Shown in pieces: positions 9,657 through 21,444 of a stretch of DNA of 64,000 nucleotides. This stretch comes from Blasia pusilla (lineage: Eukaryota; Marchantiophyta; Marchantiopsida; Blasiales), in NCBI GenBank assembly GCA_050084515.1, contig CM114271.1, forward strand, positions 23,560,001 through 23,624,000, in the 5' to 3' direction. How positions within the stretch are numbered: the stretch's first letter is position 1; each line of letters starts with the position of its first letter. The translations under genes and the position numbers were made by a program. Under the pieces are notes generated by a model. That model searched no databases. It was not told the origin of the DNA and was given only the letters and a program-made list of their open reading frames with translations.

Positions 9657-10274
9657 TGTCACATCTGGGTAGCCGATAGGCCGAGATCTATCTTGGATAG
9701 GGCGTAGGAGCCACCGGACTATCTTGAGTGCAACTTTGTCTCACTGTGTCGGATGAGGTTGAGGATAGGTCCATTGTGTCAGGAACGTTGTTTCTGACAA
9801 CTTTCATATTGGGGTCTCTCATAGCTGGGTGACTTGTTGACCAGGTCACCCGCCCCTGGTAACTTGTGTGCGCAGGTTACCAAGGGGAGGGCTATTTTTA
9901 GGGGAAGAGCCTTTTGGCTCTTCCCAACCCTATATAAGAGAGGAAGATGGTTTTCCTAAGCCATCTTTCTCATGTTGAGCCGTTGGAGCACCTCTCTTGT
10001 ATGTGTGTGAGAAAGGACTAGGGTGCTAACGTCCGGATTTCTTGATAGGATAGGATGGACGAGGCTCGATATGCCGATGTAGATTGAGGAGTGGAGTTTT
10101 AGGCTGGGTGTTGCATTTTTACTACTCTTTCTTTTTGTTGTATGATCTCCATGTATATGTATGAGTTGATTTTTGTACATGTGTGGATCAACCCATGTGT
10201 GGGGAAGATCGGTGTTGTGTGGTGTAGATGTGACCAGTGATGTATGTTGTGCAGCGATATGTATGCGCATGACA
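9657..10274 (+). repeat. Solo LTR, family 2
   Basis: Starts TGTCACATCTGG and ends GCATGACA, so TG...CA termini of about 618 bp with no coding region attached. Its start and end resemble LTR family 1, indicating a related lineage. It contains a promoter-like block at 9827-9938. No convincing target-site duplication was seen; the left neighbour is the LTR tail of element A two bases away. Confidence 0.75.
9827..9938 (+). promoter_or_regulatory. LTR promoter block: three inverted repeats and a TATA box
   Basis: Three perfect inverted repeats follow each other: GGGTGAC/GTCACCC (9827-9833/9845-9851), TGGTAAC/GTTACCA (9857-9863/9876-9882) and GGGAAGAGCC/GGCTCTTCCC (9902-9911/9916-9925). Five bases later comes TATATAAG at 9931. 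The layout suggests a U3 promoter with dimer-binding sites; the binding proteins are unknown. Confidence 0.6.
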
Positions 10275-10299
10275 GAACACTCTCCCATCCTACCCGCTC

Positions 10300-10660
10300 A
10301 ATTCCTTAAACCATGAACTTATTGTGATGCGTGTTTGCCGCTTTTCAGGTTTAAGCTAGGAGAATCACCTTGAGGAATTAATCGACACTCTACGGTATAC
10401 GCGAGCGACTTGGGGAGATTGGTCAAGGTTTGGGGAAGAGGCTTCCTAGGGAGACATTCCGCACTTTGGGAGACTCAACCTGATTAGTGTTTGGTGGCTT
10501 CTCTACTACCTACAGAACACTCAATTGGTTGAGTCTTTGAAACTCAACCTAAGGCTTATGCTTGGAAAACTCAAGGTCAAGAGTAATTTAGGGCGAAGCT
10601 GGGAGAAGTAATTGGTTGGACTTTGCAACGAGAGTTAGACATTGGCATTTCCAACTTTCA
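10300..10660 (+). repeat. Dispersed repeat, copy 1 (inverted partner at 11060-11480)
   Basis: Contains TTAAGCTAGGAGAATCACC, GAGGAATTAAT, GGGGAAGAGGCTTCCTAGGG and TTGGGAGACTCAACC. The reverse complement of 11060-11480 shows the same blocks in the same order. A shorter third copy follows the solo LTR at 13252. The family is not identified. Confidence 0.6.
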
Positions 10661-11059
10661 ATAGAAAGAGGGGTATACAATTAACAAAAATCATCACCTG
10701 TATTGAATAGGAGCATCACTACAAATTGTCATACATTAGAAATAAATAGGCCAACACAAAGTTCACGAAGAAACAGAGTATATGTGAGACAGAGGTGTAC
10801 TCCAAAAAGGGTGGCCCATGGAAGCTTGTAACCATATTCTACATGAGGAGGTGAGTTACCTTAAATTGCAGGCTAATCTACTTGAACAAACTACGCCCCC
10901 CCCCCCCTTCCCTTTCACTGTTGTGTCGTCTTGAATACAACTATAATTGCATTATCTGTATTCAACCGCGACCATGCCCACACCAAGCTGTAACATTTGT
11001 GCTCATCTACATATGTCTATGACCTCCTAGTTATCAATTGATATGTTGTATCATAGTTT

Positions 11060-11480
11060 TCGCTCATGGGTGCATTGAGGTGTTGCCATGGATAGCCACT
11101 CCAAGTCAATGGTGATGGCTTCGAGATGCTTCTTATCATAGAGCTCAACCTCTTCTCCTTCTTGCCAGTCTATGAAGGGAACCCAACCTTGAAACCTATG
11201 AGTGGAAGACTTGGGTTGAGTCTTGAAGACCCAACTAATCGCACATCTTGTAGGTGATTCAATGAAGCCAACACGCACTGATCGGTTACGAGTCCCCCAA
11301 GTGCATATCATCTCCCTGGGAAGTCTTTTCCCCAAGTTAGCCTCGCCTAATCTTCCCCAATATCTTGCCCAAATCAAAACGCGCGGTTAATTCCTTAAGG
11401 TACACCTTTAATGATTCCTAAGCTTAAACTAAAACATGACCAAAACACAAACCATGGTTAACCCCTTTTTTCCAAGATTC
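11060..11480 (-). repeat. Dispersed repeat, copy 2 (inverted)
   Basis: Reverse complement of the copy at 10300-10660, diverged, separated from it by about 400 bp. It has an open minus frame of 108 codons (11377-11051) with no recognised domain, which I do not regard as a gene. A poly-C run lies at about 10903 in the spacer. Confidence 0.6.
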
Positions 11481-12622
11481 ACGGGGAGTAGGGAGAAAGA
11501 GAATCCCTCCCTATAGGTAATTATAGGATTTTCTACTGGAACCCCACTTTTCCCCATATCTACCATGGCCCTTAGTTGTGGCCCACAACCCAATCATCGT
11601 TTGCATGTTGCAAATCTGCCTTTGACTAGCTAGCCCCCAAGATAACTTGGGGCAGTCTCTATGTAGATTTTTCCCATCTTGACGTCCCAAACTCTTCTTG
11701 GAACCTCAACCCACATTTTTTGTTTCTCATGGTTAACACTTGTCTTGTCTCCCTCCATTTGGTGTCTTATGGTTGTCTCGCCGACCCTCATATTTTGTGA
11801 TTAATTATATGGCGGCTCGCCCCTCTTGACTACTCCCAACTTTCTTGCCTTTGACTCAAAAATTGGCTCTAATATGTTTCATCTATCTAAGTCAAGTAGT
11901 CCTCCATCCTCGTGAGTAACTACGTCTCTTTTCTCCTAAGGTAAGACTCAAGATTAACCCTCATCATGACATCCATGCGCAGATTGGGTTTTTCTTGCCC
12001 TTTGCAAACAGTTAAGCCTATTGCACTCATGTTATTTGGTATCCAAGAAGCGATTCATGCTTGCAATTCAAAGGAAGAGAAAGTTTTGCATAACCTACCA
12101 ATTAAAGTTGAAAACCAAACTAGCTAGTTGCAAGACTATATAAAATGGACAACGGAACGTAATATAAGGCCAACACTACTAAAGAATGGGGCGCCCCTTA
12201 AGACGGACCTTACAAAAAAGGGGGCATACCCACTCGTAGGGACGTGGGAGTCCAAGAGGATGCGCAAAGATACGTGCAATACCCTGAAGCCAGATTCCAA
12301 GTCAAAGGCAAGTAGCATATAACTTGGGAGAAATTGAGATGGATGATCACATGGTTTGGCAAGACAATCATGAGATGCCAAATGGTGGGATTCAATATGA
12401 GAATTAGCATGAAATGCACAAAATCTGGAATGAGCATTAAAGGTGAGTTTGGGGAAGTCATAAGAGGCAGATCTACCCTTAGACTCCCCTAGCTCTTCTT
12501 GGGGTTAGGTAGTCAAATGTGGGTTTGCGAGACGCAAACCACATTTAATTTGGGTTGAGGGACACCGGCCACAACCAAGGGCGAGAATCGTCAATGATCA
12601 ATGATGTAACCTTACTAGCATG
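11481..12622. other. Unassigned intergenic stretch
   Basis: No coding region or known repeat recognised. One near-perfect inverted repeat (ATGTGGGTTTGCG and its complement lacking one base) lies close to 12518-12545. Confidence 0.4.
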
Positions 12623-13251
12623 TGTCACGACTTTTTAGGATAGATCGAAGAGATTTGATACAGCGCCTTCATGAGTAGAGGGGGACAGGCTCAGGAGGTC
12701 GGGAATGACCTATTGAAGTCTTGGGAAACATGAGAGAGCAGGTTTCCCCTTCGTTACGGCTCATTTGGAGCCATATAGATAAACTTACTATTTCGGGTAA
12801 ATTTTTTTATGTTTGGTAGAGTTGACTTTCCACTTTGGGAAGTGGTCCTTGACCCGCTACAATTGGTCAAGAGCCAAGGAGGTCACCCGCGAGCATAGGT
12901 TACCGAGGAGAGAGCTTGGGAGAGGGAAGAGGGTATACCTCAAAGAGAGAGAGCTTGAGAGCTCATTCTCTCTTTGTTTAACCTCTTGGCACAAGGCGGC
13001 GGAGCTATGGTCCCTTGCCTTGTGAGTGTAACCCAAGCCTCTCATTAGGAGAGTGGGGTTGGTTTGACATTGAGAGAGACATGTGAGAGCTATGGTGTTG
13101 TGAGAGAGATTTAACCTTGATTTATTGGAGATATTTTGGTACTTCTTGTCTCGATATTTGGATGTCATGAGTTAGCATGGGATCGTGCGTGCTTGTGTGT
13201 ATATTTGTCGACAGCGATGTATGTTGTGTAGTGATGTGTATGTGCACGACA
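12623..13251 (+). repeat. Solo LTR, family 1, plus strand
   Basis: 629 bp from TGTCACGACTTTTTAGG to GTGCACGACA. It shares with the LTRs at 1 and 41909 the inverted repeat GGGAAAC...GTTTCCC, the GGCTCATTTGGAGCC palindrome, the TTGACC...GGTCAA pair and the GA-rich tract. It is the most complete copy of this LTR family in the window and defines its end. There is no adjacent coding region, so it is probably an unequal-recombination product. Confidence 0.8.
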
Positions 13252-13410
13252 CACGTTAATTTGCACCTTGGGAGACTCACAACTTATTAGCGTCGTGTGG
13301 CGCCATTGACTCACCAATGGGACGCACGATCAATTGAATTTTCAAGACTCAATCCAAGTGTCTTTCTTGTAGGTCTCAAGATTGAGGTCTCTTCTCAATC
13401 TAACGAGGAG
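13252..13410 (+). repeat. Dispersed repeat, copy 3 (partial)
   Basis: Shows the same CTTGGGAGACTCA...ACTCAATCCAAG order as the copies at 10300 and 11060. It lies between two oppositely oriented solo LTRs. Confidence 0.5.
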
Positions 13411-13413
13411 TTT

Positions 13414-14030
13414 TTGTGCCCATACACATCGCTACACAACATATATCACTGTCATCGAATAAACACACAAGATACCATACTACTCATGGCATCTAAAAAT
13501 CAGAAGGATCGAGCACCAAAATATCTACAATAAATCACAAGCACTCAAATGTCTCACAATGTGCACAAAAAATACATCTCTCTCTCTCATGTCAAACCAA
13601 ATCCACTCTCCTAATAAGAGGCTTGGGTTACTTACAAGACAAGGAGGATAATAGCTCCGTCGCCTCATGCCAACATGTTCAACAAAGAGAGAATGAGCTC
13701 TAACGCTCTCTCTCTCCTTGGGTATACCCCCTTCCCTCTCCCAAGCTCTCTCCATGGTAGTCTATGCTTGGAAGTCATCTCCTTTGCTCTTGACATGATG
13801 TAGTAGGTCAAGGACCACTTCCCAAAATCAAAAGGCAACTCTTCTTCTAACGATAACTTACTTGAAATGGTAAGTTTCTATAGCTCCAAATGAGTCGAAA
13901 CAAAGGAAAACCCTGCTCTCTCAGGTTACCCAAGGTCTCAACAAGTCATCCTCAACCTCCTAAAGCTATCCTCCAATATCATCAAAGGCGCTCTACCAAA
14001 ACTCATCAATCCATCCTAAAAGACGTGATA
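13414..14030 (-). repeat. Solo LTR, family 1, minus strand
   Basis: Reverse complement of LTR family 1. The LTR start reads TATCACGTCTTTTAGGA at 14030 and the end TATGTTGTGTAGCGATG near 13425. It includes the GA-rich tract (CT-rich on plus, 13570-13760) and the GGTCAAGGACCACTT block near 13810. Boundaries are approximate because both ends carry substitutions. Confidence 0.75.
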
Positions 14031-14439
14031 GAGAACTATATGTTGAACTCTATAGCGTTGCCATATCATATCATTCCAAGATGCATCGCATCACTAAGGA
14101 GGATTGAGCCATATTATGATTGAGGTGTTGATGATTTATTTATTTTTTCAGAGGAGTAGCAACCACCTTGTAAGTGTATTTAAGCTATCCATTCTTGTCC
14201 CAATTTTGCAATTTTTGAGGATTTTCCCAAGTTGTTGGGTATATGGGATGTTATGACGTAGACAAGTGTATATTGTTATCATACCATTTCACTTATCCAT
14301 GCTACACATGTACCACATTGTATGAGGGTATATACTAGCATAGACTTAGTTTCCAATTGTGTCGGGATTTTCCAATTGTCACGATGTTCCCACATCGTGA
14401 TTGTGGGGTATGAATGACCATATGTATGATGGTGGGGAG

Positions 14440-15880
14440 ATAAACCGGCCAATTTTTATATGCAATGGGTGCCATCGAGCTAGAAAAAGTTATTGTAGAA
14501 TTTAAGATCTTGTGTGGAACCCCCTTAAGTTAAACCCTTTTCTAGTATGGAGAGGGGTGTTGCAATACCTCAAAAGCACACTAATTGATGACAAGTTTTC
14601 TAGTAGGCATGCTAGAGAGATCGAGGCATGAGGACTCAATTATGATCCCCATAATGTGTCGCTAAATGAGTTTATGGTAGATGATGTGGAGCCTAGGAGT
14701 CAAGAGAGACCATTTTTGTAGACACTAATGGGACTCATAATGGCACAACCCATCCATTGGCAATTGGAACCACCACATGGAGGCGCTCAAAGTTCAACTC
14801 CATTAAATTTTGGAGTTCTTCGATGAGTTAGAGAGGGACTATTACAAGGTATGGATAATAAGTTCATGAGTATCCACCAATTTCATGAACTCACGAGAGA
14901 GAGTATTTGTGAGGCATATTGGTCAATATTACTCAGGGAGTGAAAAAGGACCAAGCAGTTTAAGCATGGTACATGATATTGGATTGCAACATTCAAAGCT
15001 AAGAAAGGTGGGAGATATGACCCTCCATCTTCCAACCTTACCTAAATTGAGGGAGAGTTTTCCCATAGTTGATTACAAAGAGTACAAGTTGATAGTGGAG
15101 AGTTCGGCAACCTTGAGTCAAGTAAGCAAGGCACCAAGAGGAGTGACTACACCACAGGTGCACCAACATGCATCTAGAAAGAGGGTGTGGCATATGGAGT
15201 AGAGAGGCTATAAACAAACCATATACATAAATCAACAACAACCAAGGTTCATGAAGGATCACACCATCAAAGAGATAGTACAAGACAAGGGAATGGAAGT
15301 GGAGTGCTACTGTGCTACCGCCCAAATATCATGGTCCTTAGCCAAGAGGCCCACATTTTGATCATTGCTAGCAATACGATCATTCTTGGGAGAGATGCTT
15401 TATCTAGCATCTTGAGTCACGTCCCGAATAAGCACTTGAGAGAGTTGGACCACTAAGTAGAGCTAAAGGTTGAGATGTAGATGGTCCTAAAAGAAGGACT
15501 TACGTGGTAGCATGTATGCCCAAGGAGGAGGCAAGGGCCCTATACCTAGATGGGTTGTGGGAGAACTTGGTCATGACGTCAAGATGGCGGCCCAAATAGA
15601 GTATCTATAACAACATATTGCAACACTAGAACTTTGATTGCATGATGTCGGGTGAATAACATGTAGGCCCTTAATTTGTAACATGAGAGATTAGGAGGGT
15701 CCCAAATGGATTTGCACACTTGCGTAGATAGAGGTAGTGGATGTCATTACTAGAGAAGCCATTGTGAAGTTGGACTTGCAATTTAATGAGGGGAACCCAA
15801 TAGGCATACAAGACTTTACCAATCATTTACCTAATCCAAGGCAATGAGTACCCCAATAATGGTCTCAAATAAATAACACA
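14440..15880 (+). pseudogene. Decayed gag relic related to elements A and B
   Basis: Translation near 14460 reads AMGAIELEKVIVEF, matching AMGTIDLDDFIHEF of element A's gag, and continues through the same region with stops and shifts. A 105-codon open stretch at 14885-15199 holds the later gag part (LRESFPIVDYKEYKLIVESS, then GVTTPQVHQ against VTPQVPQQ in A). Later sequence to about 15.88 kb is too eroded to assign. There is no methyltransferase or RT here. Confidence 0.6.
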
Positions 15881-16371
15881 CAATTCTTTTTATGTTAAGC
15901 ATTAAATATTTTAGAATTATATTTAAGGCCTCTACATACAACTCCTTCTTTTTACCCTTTTCATATAACCTATCCGTGTGTATTCCACTAACACTTCACC
16001 ACTCACAATCTTTTTCCAAACTATTTTCTTTCTTTTTCCAAACTATTTTCTTCCCCTCTCAAAGGGGAAACAAATTCATGTCAATTGAATTTTTTTAATT
16101 TATCATGAATCATTACGACCCTAATGTAGGTGCCTACACTTGGTTCTAGTACTTCGTGACGACACGTCGTTCCGAGATGTAGAGGCAAATGAGAGTAGCC
16201 ACGTGGATGATATCGTATGTGCCCCTATTCAGTTCTCGCCATTGCATTGAGGGAGGTTAAATGGGTCAGCCTAGGGATTTGAGACACATGCGTGAGAAAT
16301 CCATAGACGAGCAATTGTAGTAGGCCCAACACACATCAAATTGAAATTGGACGGTGAGTGTGATATTTTTC

Positions 16372-16475
16372 CTCCATGTCGTGTTGTTGTTTCTCCCTCG
16401 TGTTAGTGTTTTGTTCATGCCATGTTGTTGTCTCCCCGTGTTAGTGTTTCCTCCATGCCGTGTGGCTCTCCAATG
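16372..16475 (+). repeat. Short tandem repeat, about 40-bp unit
   Basis: Two and a half diverged copies of a unit starting CTCCATGYCGTGTTGTTG and ending CGTGTTAGTGTTT. Confidence 0.5.
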
Positions 16476-16479
16476 CCTC

Positions 16480-19400
16480 CATTCTTGGCTCTCCATGCTT
16501 AGCTTCCCTCTATTACTTCTCTTAGATGTCCATTGTTAGGTCTCCATGCCATAATACTACCTTGTATTAATGTCTTTTATTTTAAATTAAAAAAAAACCA
16601 CAATGGGCCTCAAACTGGTTTTTCCATTTGTAGAACAAAGCACACCAATTAGCATCCCTTCACCTAAGTTATCCACACTAGTTACGGCCATTAGAGCATT
16701 CTTCATTTTTCTCTCTCTCTCTAACCTCTCCACGTGTTTCTAATTAATTTCTTCCTCCTCTCAAAGGATAACACAAAGGGAAATTATAAGAAACATTTAT
16801 ATTATTATGGGAGGATACCTTATTGATTTGCAAACACTTCTCTATATAACAACTAGAAAATGTTTCACACTTGCTACGATGTGTAATACTTTTCCTCATC
16901 CGCGTGTGCATAGGCTTTCCAGGTCGTGAGTATGACAAACCAAAGTCCGGGACTGTCGAGTGTGGGGGGAATGCCACAACCCGAATATTGGAGGTTCAAA
17001 ACAGGGGTTCTGGCCATTCCTTGCGTTCCTGTATCGTGCTCCCTATTTCAATCGTAGTGCAGGCCTTTTGGACCATCTCCCGTCGATGTGCTAATATGGA
17101 TATACTCCTGTGGAAGGGTCGGTCTATGAACAAGTGAAGTCCGGAATGGAGCCTGGAAGGAGTCACAGAAGGTGCAGTGGGGTAAATGCATGGATCCCCG
17201 CTTTTCCAGATTACAGGTTCGATTGCGAGGTCACTGCTGCAGTGGCCTCTGGAGTCCATGAGTGAAAGCAATGTTCACTCGTTGGAACAATTTTTGTGCA
17301 TGTCATGGTCGTAACCCGTGTGGCGTCTGGACACTGCAACAAGCCCACGAATCCTGGCTAGGATCAAACTGTTGTCAACCTCCGTGACGATCCTGTTCAA
17401 GCCATGATGCGTATCATGCGTGTTTAGAAACGGAGCATTCCGCTAAATCTTGGAGCTATAGAGTACGTGGCTATGGCACCATCTGTTTCCCAGACCGTGG
17501 TTCACAAGGGAGTTCTGGATACGGGAGGGGACGTACGAACAGAGGATAAGCACGAAGGAAGTTGTGCGGTGGATTTTTCGTTCAGCGTTTACACATGTAT
17601 CCTTGTTTAATTCTCCAGGCTGTGACTACGGCGAGCCACACCTTCCTGTCATCTGTGCAGTTGTGGATTATGAGCGTAATCTATTGCCACTCCGTCACGC
17701 GAACTGCGCAGATCAACTTATGAACGTTTCGAGAAGGGTGGACGTTGCCACGTTCTCGACGTTTTGTGGGAAGTGGTCTTGTAGGTGGAAGGAAGGAGGC
17801 GTGCAATTCGTGTACTTGGTCAGGATTCATTCATGTACTTCTAGGGCCGGTATCTTGCTATGGATCGAACCCCGTTGCACATTTTAAGAGCACTCGTGCG
17901 TTAACTACTGGTCAAAAGCTGAGGCTCCGAGGCGTAAAAATTATACAGTTGTAGAATCAATCAACTAAGCTTTTCCCTCTGTAATTAGTCGTGCACTCAT
18001 AGCTAGAGAGGCCATGGTGGTAGAGACGTAAACTTACCAACACAAGCTGCGCAGTTGGAGGGGTGTCGGCATCAGAAGATCAGTTGTGCGGCAGCTCAAG
18101 GAGAAGGAACCCATACGTACGGCCAACTTCGAGCCTCATGTCGTTGAATCTCGAGCCTGAGAGACGAGGGAAGGAGAAGAGCGAAGTCCTTTCCTCGGGG
18201 TCTGCTGAAGAGAATCTAAACGTGGAAGTACGCTTTGGGAATTCGAGGCAGGAAGCGCGCTGTGTCGTCGTGAGTCAAGTTCAATGCTCCTACTGGGTGT
18301 GTGACCTGGGCGCACAAGTGAGCTTTTCCTACGGAGTTTTCCTCTCGTCGTGTGAAAGCCCCCGACCCCGCTTCAATGATGTCGCCGGTTCATTGACTCG
18401 GGGCCGGGCTTTAGGGTGGAAGAAGCCTGGTAAGGGCCCCTCCCATGGTCACCCGGAACTGGCGACAAGAGGCCCCGAGGACTTCGGAAAGATCTTTCGG
18501 AAAGTGCCACATAAACTTCAGGTCACAAGTTGATCCCCTTTGCCGTGGATCTCAGTTGGCTGGCGTATGGGGATTCGCACTTTGCTCTGCAGTCCAAATC
18601 TGCAATTCCTTGAACATCCCGATGTATTTTTACAGGATTCGGTGTGTGGCAGTGTCAACTACAAGATCTGTGCATATATTTGGCTTGCTCCACCGAGCAA
18701 TCAATCAATCTTTCCTTCAGTATCAACGGTCGTGTTCAAATCCTTCGTTTAGACACTCCCATGAAAGGCAATCCATCACAGGGAACGGGCTTGCGGATAC
18801 TCCCAGGCAATATTGTTTCAAGAATTTGAACCTCTGATTGCAGAGCTCGTCTCAAAACTGATTTTGAATCCAACCGGTTGATACTTCCAGCTGCTCTATT
18901 CTAAATTCTCTTCTTATTTTACGATCTGATCTCTCCTTTCGCTTAAAAGGACGAAGGGGAAGGGAGTTTTTCATGTGAACAAGCAAAGATCACACCACTA
19001 GTTTTCGGCGGGGAAAAAAATCTCCAGGATCCCGTCCTTATCTGCAAAGAAAATCACCCGTTACCCTTATTCCATTTAGAGAAAAACAAACAATTCTCTT
19101 TGCCCACCTTCTAATTTGGTAAAACCGGGAATTATCCGAGTTCCTCCCGCTTTTCCTACCCAAAAGGCACGAACTTGGAACCTGGCCAAAAATTGCGACC
19201 CTCTGCCATATGCACCTTGCCCCTGATAGCCACGGTGGCTCCAAGCCCTCTAAACAATCCGTCTGCTTGAACTGTCCTATTCGCATTCCAACCCACCTGA
19301 TCGGCATGACAGGTACATGATCTCGCCGCTATGACAGGCAATACTTAGAGGTATTGCATGACCAGGAATTTGAACATCCCAAGTATACAAAGTTCCTCAC

Positions 19401-21444
19401 GGATTCAAATCAAAAAGACATCCTCTTATAATACTATAGAGGGGTGCATGACCCATTCACAATCCATTTTCCACGGTTCCAATAGTCTATCCTACCAAAC
19501 GAAGCACCATAAGAGTATAGAGTCTACCATCTCCACAGAAATATCACCTTCACAGCATCACAAAGTGATTCCAATCAAAAAACTAAAACTGAAGGGGTAT
19601 CCCCTACATCACCTTTCAATAAATCTCTAGAGACTGCAGTCTGTAACCCACACAATTGAAGGTCGTGGAGATTTGCCACAAAGTTCCATGTCGTATAAGC
19701 AGAAATTCAGTCACAATGGTTGTGCTGCATGGTCAGAAGACACTGGAACACACCATAGGCTTAGGATCAGAGGCAGCTATGCATGATATTTATAATAGAA
19801 AGTGATATTACCAAAAAAAGTCCATAACTGGAGTACCTGTGATAGGAAGAAAGACCCCTCTGCATCAAGCTTGGGCAATAATACAGCATTACTATTGTTC
19901 GCTTTATCCTCCTTGACTAGCACCATTTGTCCCCATAAGTGAAAGCCCCAGGGTGAGAACCAACCACAAATTTCGTCCACAAAATGCCTCCAAAATTGGT
20001 TGTTTGATGTTGTGCACTGGAATCCATCAATCAGAGTCAGAATTGCTGCTTGCAAAGGTCCACCATAAAGTTTACTCAATTTTTGGGTCATGGGAGTACC
20101 TGCTGATGAAGAGATATCTTAATCCTCAGCTCTGTCCAACAAATTTTGTGGCAGGGTCCCTGTAAGTTCACAAGAAACTTTGAACTTCCCTGTCTCAAGA
20201 ACCTAAACCCTATACCCTACACATCATAAGCACTGCCATCACTGTTTGGATAGGCACACAATGAAGTCTACTCTATTCTTCTGCTCCCCTCAATCCTGTT
20301 GCAACGTCTCAGTAAGTTAACACGAAAGCTTGCACTTGCCTAAGTCCAAACTCTCAGAACTAGTTCTCAAAAGAAGACTGTGACATCGTTGATCTAAGGA
20401 GCTGATGGTTGAACTGTTCAAAATAGCCCGAGTTCCCTCTTCATGGGCCTTGAGCTGGCCAAAAATAAAAACTGAATCTCAACTAGTTCTTTACAGGGAT
20501 CAGTTAATAACCCAACCAGTCAAACACCTACAGAAGGCCCAGTGATGAAAGAAAGAGAAAGACTTACTATTGAGTCCTGGAACACAATAAAGATACATTC
20601 CGCGCTAATGTAGACCAGTGAACTTCCCCAGACTAGAGATCAAGCCTCCACCAAATAGTTTTCTCAAAACATCTTCTGCCTGTCCATGTCTTCCAACTCC
20701 AAAGAACGCAAATAGTAGGTAACTAAACTTCTGAAGTCATGTGTTCAACTCAAAGATAACAGGGAAGAAGTGAAAGAGGGTGTAGGCAGGAGGATCTGTT
20801 GACATTCAAAAGAGCACTATTGGTGGGAGGTAACCGGAATGTTCTCTAAAGCTTGTCAATTTCTTGTCGGCTCTTCACACACTCAGAGCCCTGGAAAATG
20901 CACAATGGATGAAGCTCATTACCAACGCACGAGAGTACACAATAGGCATGAAGATGGGCAAATGTCCATCAGTTAGGTCAAAACTCATCAAAACACTAAG
21001 CTGCTTTCCTTTCAATCTAACTTGGATTCACATGTGGACATTGATTCATCCACCCACATCCTGTATCAGTTGCAGTGGCTCATCAATCAGGCTCTTCATT
21101 GTTCTTACTTGAGTTAAAAATTTGCTACATGCTCATACAAAAATACTACAAGATGAATGGCCCTTGAGAGTAGGGATCAGCAGCATAATTATGCGCCTCT
21201 AATCCCGCTGAACACTCACTAGTGATTCGTGCGCTTGATTGTCAAAAGAAACCATGATCTAGACAATTTCCACCTGGTCAAGTCCCTACAAATTGGACAG
21301 ATTCTTCAAAAATCATTGGGGAAAGACTACAGCTATCTCCACTGATCCTCCCTGCTGACGTCTATTGGCATAAAAGGTCACAACATGACCCATAAACCAA
21401 AATCACCACACCCAAAAATGATGGTTTGTGTTTGTGAAGCACAG
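16480..21444. other. Unassigned region downstream of SPC22
   Basis: Roughly 5 kb without a recognised gene. Open stretches exist on the plus strand at 17564-17887 and 18063-18533 and on the minus strand at 20091-19777, but none shows a motif I recognise and none is flanked by a clear exon chain. The minus-strand stretch has a protein-like composition (Leu/Trp/Phe-rich) and could be an exon or the 3' UTR of SPC22. I make no functional call. Confidence 0.3.

Noticed and set aside
17564-18533. Plus-strand host gene
   Set aside because: Two open frames look protein-like but have no recognised motif and no convincing exon chain.
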